Shown piece by piece: positions 58,036 through 64,000 of a DNA stretch of 64,000 bases. Positions within the stretch are counted from its first letter, which is position 1. The number at the start of each line of letters is the position of its first letter. The notes beneath the pieces were generated by a model, which saw only the letters and a list, made by a program, of their open reading frames with translations, searched no databases and was not told the DNA's origin. The stretch lies in NCBI RefSeq assembly GCF_014779765.1, contig NZ_JACXZA010000003.1, positions 682,001 to 746,000 of the forward strand, in the 5' to 3' direction. Origin of the DNA: Paenibacillus terricola (GTDB lineage: Bacteria; Bacillota; Bacilli; Paenibacillales; Paenibacillaceae). Made by a program: the position numbers and the translations under genes.

Positions 58036-58407
58036 CTACGCTCCCCACTCCTGCTCGTACGTCTCTTCCTTGAAGCCGACCGTCACACGCTTCCCATCCG
58101 TGACGATTGGACGCTTCACGAGGCGTCCGTTCGAAGCTAGAAGCTTCAATTGCTCTTCCGCCGACATTGTCGGCAGCTTATCCTTCAGCCCAAGCTCCTT
58201 GTACACTTCACCTGAAGTGTTGAAGAACTTCTTCAACTCCAAGCCGCTGAGCGCAATGACTGCCCGCAGCTCTTCCAGATCTGGCGCCTGCTCGAACAGA
58301 TCATGCTGATCCAGCTCCCAGCCTTTGGCTTGCAGTGATTTGATCGCCGAGCGGCAAGTGCCGCACTTGGCATACATATATATTGTCAGCTTACCTCGCG
58401 TACTCAT
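58036..58407 (-). CDS. ArsC/Spx/MgsR-family thioredoxin-fold protein
   Basis: A 123-residue protein. Residues 11-19 carry YAKCGTCRSA with the redox CxxC, followed by a helical insert, LKKFFNTSGEVYKELGL and the RPIVTDGKRVTVGFKEE end that is typical of the family. Could be a Spx/MgsR-type RNA-polymerase-binding regulator or an uncharacterised reductase (YffB type). In a run of minus-strand genes with the pseudouridine synthase upstream. Confidence 0.85.
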   Translation of the reverse strand: MSTRGKLTIYMYAKCGTCRSAIKSLQAKGWELDQHDLFEQAPDLEELRAVIALSGLELKKFFNTSGEVYKELGLKDKLPTMSAEEQLKLLASNGRLVKRPIVTDGKRVTVGFKEETYEQEWGA

Positions 58408-58410
58408 TCG

Positions 58411-59355
58411 TTAATTCGTTCCTTCCTGAAGAAAAAGTTCCAACCGCCTAAGATCATCAGGCAGCGATGCCGTCCATTTCATACGCTCTCGCGTAATCGG
58501 ATGCGTGAATGCAATCGATTCGGCATGAAGCGCCTGTCTGCCTGCCACCTCATCCGCCTCGCCAAGCCCCTCTTCCGGCCCATACATTTCATCTCCGATG
58601 AGCGGACAGCCAATATGTTTCATATGTACTCGAATTTGATGCGTCCGCCCCGTCTCCAGCTTCAGCCGAACGCAAGACGCCTTCCCATCCCCATACACAA
58701 CCGCTGTTTCATAATGGGTCACCGAGGCATATCCGTCTGGCGTTACGATGCGGAGATGAGGACGCTCCGGATCCCGGTCGATCGGCCCGTTAACTGTACC
58801 AGCGTGCGGCACAGGATGATGATGAACAAACGCCAAGTACCGCTTCTCTATCTCGTCAGCCTGCAGCTGCTCGGATAACTGCTGGTGCACATACGGCGTC
58901 TTCGCGATAACAACCAATCCCGATGTATGCTCGTCCAATCGGTGAATTGGGCGAAACCGAACGATCTCGCCCCGCTCCGCCCAATAATGAACGACGCCGT
59001 TCGCCAGCGTCCCTGTATAATGGCCATGCGTAGGGTGTACAATGAGTCCCGCAGGCTTGTTGACGATCAGCAGATCGCCATCCTCGAACACGATATCAAT
59101 TGGAATCGGCTCGGGCAGAATATCATCCGACCGTTCCTTCTCCATTCGGATCGTCACAACATCGCCGGCATGCACACGATCAGAGGTGTAGACCCGATTG
59201 CCATTCACGGTCAAACCAAGCTCCGTCAGCTTCAGCCGGGACAGCAGCTTGCGCGACACGCCAAGCTTGCGCTCGAGAATCGTTCGCACCTGCATGCCGT
59301 CTTCCCGTTCTGTTGCTGTTACAGAGAGCGGTGCATAATAATCCTGTTCGCTCAT
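58411..59355 (-). CDS. RluD-family 23S rRNA pseudouridine synthase
   Basis: A 314-residue enzyme converting uridine to pseudouridine in RNA. N-terminal S4-like domain (VRTILERKLGVSRKLLSRLKLTELGLTVNG), catalytic HRLDEHTSGLVVIAK with Asp nucleophile, and GRTHQIRVHMKHIGCPLIGDEMYG. ATG 59355 overlaps the preceding stop (ATGA); the longer frame is a run-through of the cobalamin gene. Confidence 0.92.
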   Translation of the reverse strand: MSEQDYYAPLSVTATEREDGMQVRTILERKLGVSRKLLSRLKLTELGLTVNGNRVYTSDRVHAGDVVTIRMEKERSDDILPEPIPIDIVFEDGDLLIVNKPAGLIVHPTHGHYTGTLANGVVHYWAERGEIVRFRPIHRLDEHTSGLVVIAKTPYVHQQLSEQLQADEIEKRYLAFVHHHPVPHAGTVNGPIDRDPERPHLRIVTPDGYASVTHYETAVVYGDGKASCVRLKLETGRTHQIRVHMKHIGCPLIGDEMYGPEEGLGEADEVAGRQALHAESIAFTHPITRERMKWTASLPDDLRRLELFLQEGTN

Positions 59356-59930
59356 GACTTGTCGCGTGTCTTGAATACGTTCGCGCTGCGAACATATTCG
59401 GTATCCGGAACGCCGAGCAGCGCATTCGCCGAACGGGCAACTGCGAAGAAATAATCCGATAGACGATTGATATATTTCAGCGCCTCGGCAGGAATAGGAT
59501 GCTCGGAAGAAAGTGTCACAATGCGGCGTTCTGCACGTCGGCAGACCGTCCGGCATACATGCAAGGTAGCCGACAGTTCGCTTCCCCCTGGCAAAATAAA
59601 GCGCTGGATCAGCGGCGCAGCATCCGTATGCGCATCGATCCACTGCTCCAGCCGCTCCGTCATGTCCGCTGTTACTTTATAGTGCTGTTCCGCAGGAACC
59701 GCAAACGCCAGATCGGAACCGCAGTCGAACAGTTCCTGCTGAATTTCGACGAGTTCAGCTGCAAGCGCTTGCGTTGCAGCTTGAGAAGCCGCTTGTGCAG
59801 CCGCAATACCAACGAAGCTGTTCAGCTCGTCAACCGTTCCGTACGCTTCCACATGCGGATCATCCTTCTGCACTCTGCCGCCTTTCATAGACGTTAAGCC
59901 TTTGTCGCCCGTTCTCGTATAGAGCTTCAC
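59352..59930 (-). CDS. ATP:cob(I)alamin adenosyltransferase (PduO type)
   Basis: A 192-residue trimeric enzyme that makes adenosylcobalamin. MKLYTRTGDKGLTSM, DPHVEAYGTVDELNSFVG, FILPGGSELSATLHVCRTVCRRAERRI and LKYINRLSDYFFAVAR are diagnostic. It overlaps both neighbours by 4 bp, which ties it to the lipoprotein and pseudouridine-synthase genes in one transcript. Confidence 0.95.
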   Translation of the reverse strand: MKLYTRTGDKGLTSMKGGRVQKDDPHVEAYGTVDELNSFVGIAAAQAASQAATQALAAELVEIQQELFDCGSDLAFAVPAEQHYKVTADMTERLEQWIDAHTDAAPLIQRFILPGGSELSATLHVCRTVCRRAERRIVTLSSEHPIPAEALKYINRLSDYFFAVARSANALLGVPDTEYVRSANVFKTRDKS

Positions 59931-60484
59931 GGATTCACCAATCCTTTCATCGCTTGCTGAGACAATGCCAGATCAGGCGCATTCGTTGGGATAATGATGA
60001 ACAGATCGTCTGGTACGAAGCCTGCCTTCTGGAACATCGCCGCCTGCTTTACCGGAATGCCGTACAGATGCTTCTCCTGTACGTCCTCACCTTTTCCCTT
60101 ATCATCTTCCTTGAAGACCGTGCCCGTAATGACACCGTCCGGATAATCTTGGGCGTTGAACAAATCGTCAAGCGGTTGTCCGCCGCCTTCGCCAACCATG
60201 GAGACGAAATCGTTCTTCGGAATAACGAGAATGCCATGTTCTCCTGCAATATATTCAACGATCAGCTTCTGCGCATTATAGATTGGGCTGCCGAATACAT
60301 CAACCGTCTTATCGCCCATCTTCTGCTGCAGACCTGTCTTAATCGATTGTGCAACCGTATCCGGGAGCCCAGTCTCCGGAATCAAAAATACAGATAAATC
60401 CGCCTTATTCCCGCATCCAGTCAACAATACAGCTGCCAGCAGCATGGTCGAGAGCGCTGCGCCCCATTTGGTCATCCATTTCAT
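59927..60484 (-). CDS. Lipoprotein of unknown function
   Basis: About 185 residues with a lipoprotein signal peptide (LSTMLLAAVLLTGCG, lipobox LTGC). The mature part has no motif I recognise; it contains a VEYIAGEHGILVIPKNDFVSMVG strand-helix pattern. Start is uncertain: ATG 60484, or TTG 60490/60493, which is better spaced from GGAGGGG. First gene of the overlapping unit with the adenosyltransferase. Confidence 0.75.
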   Translation of the reverse strand: MKWMTKWGAALSTMLLAAVLLTGCGNKADLSVFLIPETGLPDTVAQSIKTGLQQKMGDKTVDVFGSPIYNAQKLIVEYIAGEHGILVIPKNDFVSMVGEGGGQPLDDLFNAQDYPDGVITGTVFKEDDKGKGEDVQEKHLYGIPVKQAAMFQKAGFVPDDLFIIIPTNAPDLALSQQAMKGLVNP

Positions 60485-60547
60485 TCTCAACAAGTCGTTC
60501 CCCTCCAAATCAGACTGTCTCTACTATACCATAAAGATAGATCTCCC

Positions 60548-60577
60548 CAAAAAAAGAAACGCCCCTAAAAGGGGCGA
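60548..60577 (-). terminator. Terminator after the Spo0E-like gene
   Basis: CGCCCCT/AGGGGCG stem (60560-60566 with 60570-60576) and a T-rich minus-strand tail (60549-60555). Confidence 0.85.
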
Positions 60578-60620
60578 TTATTGCACAAATATAAGATCGG
60601 ATCGAAACGAACAACGCCGA

Positions 60621-60905
60621 TTAAAATACAGAGCGAGTCGTTTCACCTTGTGCTCTTGAATGGCATGAATACTGCATATACTCATTGATCTTCACGTCGA
60701 GTTGTCGACTTAGATCGATCACAAGCTCCGATTGAAAGGTGGCCTGCTCCCTGTACATACGCTCCATTGCGTTGCGCAGTACCATTATCTCTTGTTCCAG
60801 AACCTGTAAGGTCAGGGGCAGCTTTCGCGTCGAATGTACACTACGTTGACTGGATTGCATCAGCATCGAATCTGACTGCATAAGCTCTTTCTCCGCTACC
60901 GTCAA
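60621..60905 (-). CDS. Spo0E-like aspartyl-phosphate phosphatase
   Basis: A 94-residue protein. The helix-hairpin pattern ends in VIDLSRQLDVKINEYM, a version of the Spo0E signature (S-Q-E-L-D with flanking hydrophobics). Spo0E-type proteins dephosphorylate Spo0A-P and so delay sporulation. It has a longer N-terminal leader (about 30 residues) than the short Spo0E forms. The start is TTG with AAGGAGG upstream. Assignment rests on the motif. Confidence 0.75.
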   Translation of the reverse strand: MTVAEKELMQSDSMLMQSSQRSVHSTRKLPLTLQVLEQEIMVLRNAMERMYREQATFQSELVIDLSRQLDVKINEYMQYSCHSRAQGETTRSVF

Positions 60906-61030
60906 TGCTTTCCCTCCTTTGGCTCTGCTTATAACCGACAGTGATTTGTAAAGCCACTGTTAAATTATATCAAACAGATCTTCGGATGGATAGTCAACAT
61001 TTATGTTATTTGTAAGGTTTCTGTTAACAA

Positions 61031-62245
61031 TTAGCCTTCATTTCGAACGCGTTCAACGAATTTGCCGATACGTTCGATTGCTTCATTCAGCTGTGCAACA
61101 CTCGTCGCGTACGAGCAGCGCAGATGACCTTCGCCTCCAAGTCCGAACACATTGCCGGGTACTGCCGCAACGTTCCCTTCGGTGAGCAGACGCTCAGCGA
61201 ACACTTCCGATGACAGACCCGTTGACTTCACCGACGGGAATGCATAGAAAGCTCCTTGCGGCTCATGGCATTCAAGCCCGATCTCACGGAAGCCCTTAAC
61301 GACGAGACGACGACGCTGATTGTACGATTCAATCATCCGCTCCATCTCTTCCATTCCGTTCGTCAATGCTTCGAGCGCGGCTACCTGACCCATGATTGGC
61401 GCGCACATCACGGTATATTGATGAATGCGCAGCATCGCGGAGATAATCTCAGGATGTCCGCAAGCATAGCCCATCCGCCAGCCCGTCATCGCGAACGCCT
61501 TCGAGAAGCCGCTCACGAGAATCGTCCGGTCGCGCATGCCAGGCATAGCTGCAAAGCTAACATGCTTCTGGCCGTACGACAATTCGGCATAGATCTCGTC
61601 GGAAATAACGATCAAATCATGCTCGTCGACGAGCTTCGCAATCGGCAGCCAGTCGTCGTACGTCATGACACCACCTGTTGGATTGCTCGGATAGCATAAA
61701 ATAAGTACTTTGGAACGCGGCGTAATCGCTGCCCTCAGCTGCTCTGCGCGCAGCTTGAACGCATCCTCTGCGAACGTCTCAATCCCAACCGCTACACCGC
61801 CGCTAAGCGTCGTAATCGGAGAGTAAGAGATGTAGCATGGCTCAGGAATCAGAATTTCATCGCCTGGCGCTATAAGTGAACGTAATGCCAAGTCGATCGC
61901 TTCGCTGCCGCCAACCGTCACGAGTATCTCGTCTGCCGGGTTGTACGTCACCTTGAAGCGGTCATTCAAATAACTGCCAATCGCCTCGCGCAGCTCCGGC
62001 ATACCGGCATTGGACGTATATTGCGTCTTGCCATTCTCAAGCGAAGAAACGCAAGCGTCACGTACATGCCAAGGGGTAACAAAATCCGGCTCGCCGACGC
62101 CGAGCGTAATGACGTCCTTACGTCCGCTTACTAAATCAAAAAAGCGCCGAATGCCAGATGGCTTCAGCGAACGTGCCTGAGGTGCCAAATAGTCGGCGAA
62201 TGAAGCGCGCTTATTTACCGACGCAGTCTGCTGTTCGTTAATCAT
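61031..62245 (-). CDS. Aromatic/general aminotransferase (PatA/YugH-like)
   Basis: A 404-residue class I aminotransferase: ITLGVGEPDFVTPWHV, TQYTSNAGMPELREAI, GGSEAIDLALR, PEPCYISYSP, CYPSNPTGG, ISDEIYAEL and the Schiff-base Lys in VSGFSKAFAMTGWRMGYA. Arg in HLRCSYA binds carboxylate. The specific substrate is open. Located 13 bp after an Lrp regulator, likely in the same transcript and under its control. Confidence 0.92.
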   Translation of the reverse strand: MINEQQTASVNKRASFADYLAPQARSLKPSGIRRFFDLVSGRKDVITLGVGEPDFVTPWHVRDACVSSLENGKTQYTSNAGMPELREAIGSYLNDRFKVTYNPADEILVTVGGSEAIDLALRSLIAPGDEILIPEPCYISYSPITTLSGGVAVGIETFAEDAFKLRAEQLRAAITPRSKVLILCYPSNPTGGVMTYDDWLPIAKLVDEHDLIVISDEIYAELSYGQKHVSFAAMPGMRDRTILVSGFSKAFAMTGWRMGYACGHPEIISAMLRIHQYTVMCAPIMGQVAALEALTNGMEEMERMIESYNQRRRLVVKGFREIGLECHEPQGAFYAFPSVKSTGLSSEVFAERLLTEGNVAAVPGNVFGLGGEGHLRCSYATSVAQLNEAIERIGKFVERVRNEG

Positions 62246-62258
62246 GCCCTATCACCCT

Positions 62259-62750
62259 TTATGGCGAAATCATCAAGCGTTGGTCACCAACGGATTCGTC
62301 GAAGATGATGCCATCCTGCTTGTATTTTTTTAGAATGAAGAATGTTTTCGTGGAAAGCACCGAATCGATCGGCGACAGCTTGTTGGATACGAAAGAAGCG
62401 ACTTCCTTCAACGTCTTGCCTTCAACCTCAACGAGGAGATCGTATGCGCCAGACATGAGGTAGACCGACTTGACTTCCGGATACAAATAAATGCGTTCCG
62501 CAATGCCTTCGAAGCCGCGGCCGCGCTCAGGCGTAATCTGCACCTCGATCAATGCGGTAACGGTTTCGTCATGCACCTTGCTCCAGTTCACGACAGCTGC
62601 GTATTTCACGATCAGATGATCATTCTCCATCTCAGCGATTTCGCGCTTTACAACGTCGGGTTGAACATCCAGCATCGTCGCGATCAGCTCTGCGTCCCGA
62701 CGGGCGTCTTCCTTCAGCAAGTCCAATATCTTCATCTTCAAATCGCTCAT
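62259..62750 (-). CDS. Lrp/AsnC-family regulator
   Basis: A 163-residue regulator. N-terminal winged HTH (ILDLLKEDARRDAELIATMLDVQPDVVKREIAEMENDHLIV) and a C-terminal RAM ligand domain (VTALIEVQITPERG, VKSVYLMSGAYDLLVEVEG, SPIDSVLSTKTFFILKKYK). ATG 62750 has AAGGAG eight bases upstream; the GTG at 62756 is too close. Upstream of an aminotransferase, as often seen. Confidence 0.92.
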   Translation of the reverse strand: MSDLKMKILDLLKEDARRDAELIATMLDVQPDVVKREIAEMENDHLIVKYAAVVNWSKVHDETVTALIEVQITPERGRGFEGIAERIYLYPEVKSVYLMSGAYDLLVEVEGKTLKEVASFVSNKLSPIDSVLSTKTFFILKKYKQDGIIFDESVGDQRLMISP

Positions 62751-62827
62751 CGTCACAGCTCCTTCAAACCTTTCTTCCGATATATAAAATTAATTTTACA
62801 ATGAATCCGTTCCGACTGCAAAACAAA

Positions 62828-62876
62828 AAACAGCAGTCCCCGACGTCTGTAATCCAAACGAAGTGAAGACTGCTGC
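62828..62876 (-). terminator. Terminator after the coat-protein gene
   Basis: Stem 62831-62838 with 62868-62875 (CAGCAGTC/GACTGCTG) and a T run on the minus strand. Confidence 0.75.
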
Positions 62877-62881
62877 ATCGG

Positions 62882-63286
62882 TTAGCTGTAGTATCTAGGC
62901 GGCTGCTGCGCTTGTTGTTGCGGGATATGCGCCACATTCGGCTGGCTCGTATAATAGACCGATTGCTGCGCGATGCCGCTAAGCTTCTGCTGCACGAATT
63001 GGTTCGTTTTCTGCAGCGTCTGATCGTATTGTTTGCCCTGCTTGTCAATCTCCTGACGGAGCGCTGGGGACGACGTGTTGTACATTTGCTGACTTTGCAT
63101 AGCAGTGAACAGCTGTCCTTGCATATTCAATGTGCTGTTCAGCAGGTCCGTGAACAACTTCCGAACCGCTGGACATGTTGACTCTGTTGCCGCCGTTGCG
63201 TATTCCCGAACAACCCGTTTCAGGTCGGACAGAATGACGCTCGCCAGATCCTCATCCGGCAAAATCGACTGATGGTGCTGCTGCAT
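62882..63286 (-). CDS. CotF-like spore coat protein
   Basis: A 134-residue helical protein with a Gln/Pro/Tyr-rich C-terminal tail. LPDEDLASVILSDLKRVVREYATAATESTCPAVRKLFTDLLNSTLNMQGQLFTAM resembles the CotF (ferritin-like helical) fold of coat proteins. GGAGGAGACAATTGT precedes ATG. Likely coexpressed with the small coat-like gene upstream (63317-63541). Confidence 0.8.
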   Translation of the reverse strand: MQQHHQSILPDEDLASVILSDLKRVVREYATAATESTCPAVRKLFTDLLNSTLNMQGQLFTAMQSQQMYNTSSPALRQEIDKQGKQYDQTLQKTNQFVQQKLSGIAQQSVYYTSQPNVAHIPQQQAQQPPRYYS

Positions 63287-63316
63287 ACAATTGTCTCCTC
63301 CTATTCTTTACGGTGA

Positions 63317-63541
63317 TTATTGCTGAGGCTGCGTTGGCGCCATGCTAGCATGTTGATGCAGCGTCTGCAGCAGCGTCTGATAGTGCTGTTGATGTGTTGA
63401 AATAAATTGCTGTGCGACTTGAACGAGAGCTTGATTCGAGCTCGAAGAAGCGAGAACGGCATTCTGCTTCAGCAGCAAATCTTCATTCGACATCGAGTCG
63501 GCAATGTACTCTAACTCTTTGGCCGTAATCGGCTGTACCAT
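63317..63541 (-). CDS. Small coat-associated protein
   Basis: A 74-residue helical protein (VQPITAKELEYIADSMSNEDLLLKQNAVLASSSSNQALVQVAQQF) with a Gln-rich end. Similar genes precede CotF genes in Bacillales and read like a companion coat protein; the function is not known. ATG 63541 is best spaced from GGGAGG; 63547 is an alternative. Confidence 0.7.
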   Translation of the reverse strand: MVQPITAKELEYIADSMSNEDLLLKQNAVLASSSSNQALVQVAQQFISTHQQHYQTLLQTLHQHASMAPTQPQQ

Positions 63542-63627
63542 TTGCATAACCTCCCTTGCTTTTTTAAACACCTCCCGTATTTTGTCCCGACACTTTCCCT
63601 AATATGTAAAATCGAGCAAACGAAATG

Positions 63628-63678
63628 CAAAAAGAAAGTCCGTCCCTACATACGGCTTGCAGGGACTTGAACTTTCTT
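63628..63678 (-). terminator. Terminator of the last partial gene
   Basis: Nested stem 63632-63639 with 63671-63678 and 63642-63647 with 63661-63666; A-rich on the plus side (T run on minus). Confidence 0.75.
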
Positions 63679-63689
63679 GCGGAGACAGA

Positions 63690-64000
63690 TTATGGAAGAT
63701 GAATCGTCTTTACATGGTCTAGATGAAGATACACCGAATTTCCTCCGGCAGTGGCAAGCTCCACCATGTTCTGATCCACGTTCTTCAGTACGCCAATCTT
63801 GTTCGGATTCTCACCCAGATCTAAGATAACAAACTCGCCAACCAGCTTACGAAGCTGCTGATCGAATGTACGTGCAAGCGTTAGCGGCGATGGCTTGAGC
63901 GGAAACTGCTCTGGGGTCAACGTATAAGGCGTCACGTTCGGGCTATATGGGATTAAATACTTCAGGTGAGTGAGAGATACGATAACCGAGTGATATACAG
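63690..64000 (-). CDS. Partial gene: DUF2642-like coat protein (start outside window)
   Basis: The frame is open from 64000 to the stop at 63690, at least 103 residues. An internal GTG (63935) has no ribosome site, so the true start is probably beyond the window. The end (LRKLVGEFVILDLGENPNKIGVLKNVDQNMVELATAGGNSVYLHLDHVKTIHL) has the beta-rich pattern of small DUF2642-like spore proteins; this call is tentative. Confidence 0.6.
   Translation of the reverse strand, partial: VYHSVIVSLTHLKYLIPYSPNVTPYTLTPEQFPLKPSPLTLARTFDQQLRKLVGEFVILDLGENPNKIGVLKNVDQNMVELATAGGNSVYLHLDHVKTIHLP

Overview
The window looks like chromosomal DNA of a spore-forming, moderately GC-rich Firmicute of the Paenibacillus/Cohnella type. 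This rests on strong AGGAGG-type ribosome sites, sigma-A promoters, CotF-like coat proteins, a Spo0E-like phosphatase, an SLH surface protein, a Bacillus-type thiC-thiF-thiES-thiG-thiO operon, many carbohydrate-active genes with AraC regulators, and abundant hairpin-rich intergenic repeats. No rRNA, tRNA, CRISPR array, prophage or insertion sequence with a transposase was seen. The assignment is inference from gene content; no database was searched.

Layout. 1-3446 (minus) is the 5' part of a very large gene, open to the window edge, made of about 89 perfectly phased 10-residue repeats. 3578-9863 (minus) is the thiamine operon: sigma-A promoter, TPP riboswitch, leader terminator, then thiC, thiF, a thiE-thiS fusion, thiG and thiO. 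9860-11478 (minus) holds a glycosyltransferase and a small membrane protein. 11563-13106 (plus) is a histidyl-tRNA-synthetase-like gene behind what reads as a peptide-leader attenuator with adjacent His codons and competing hairpins. An inverted-repeat-bounded element and psd follow. 14451-20002 has a GH42 beta-galactosidase, two AraC regulators and an aminotransferase. 20130-25377 has an SDR/TetR divergent pair followed by two HAD hydrolases, a second SDR, an acetyltransferase and a DUF817 membrane protein. 25574-29785 has a phasin-like/UbiB pair and an EcsAB-like ABC transporter.

30034-33513 is a large multidomain GH2 enzyme, followed by hairpin repeats and an SLH protein with seven 78-residue repeats. 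36763-46176 holds a DEAD-box helicase, an SDR, CheX, a zinc phospholipase-C-like protein, an HRDC protein behind a leader terminator, small conserved genes, a Gfo/Idh/MocA oxidoreductase, a secreted phosphodiester-glycosidase-like protein and an acetyltransferase. 46468-54966 is a carbohydrate island: an ABC importer (binding protein and two permeases), an AraC regulator, an 809-residue protein of unknown function and a DUF4432 epimerase-like protein. LacI-type AAACGTTT palindromes lie in front of its genes. 55265-64000 is mostly housekeeping and sporulation: a 5'-3' exonuclease, aminotransferases, an ArsC/Spx-like protein, an RluD-type pseudouridine synthase, a cobalamin adenosyltransferase, a lipoprotein, a Spo0E-like protein, an Lrp regulator and coat-like proteins.

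The most noteworthy items are the decapeptide-repeat giant, the histidine leader attenuator with its unusual synthetase-like product, the ThiE-ThiS fusion, the shared operator palindromes of the carbohydrate island, and several families of intergenic repeats.
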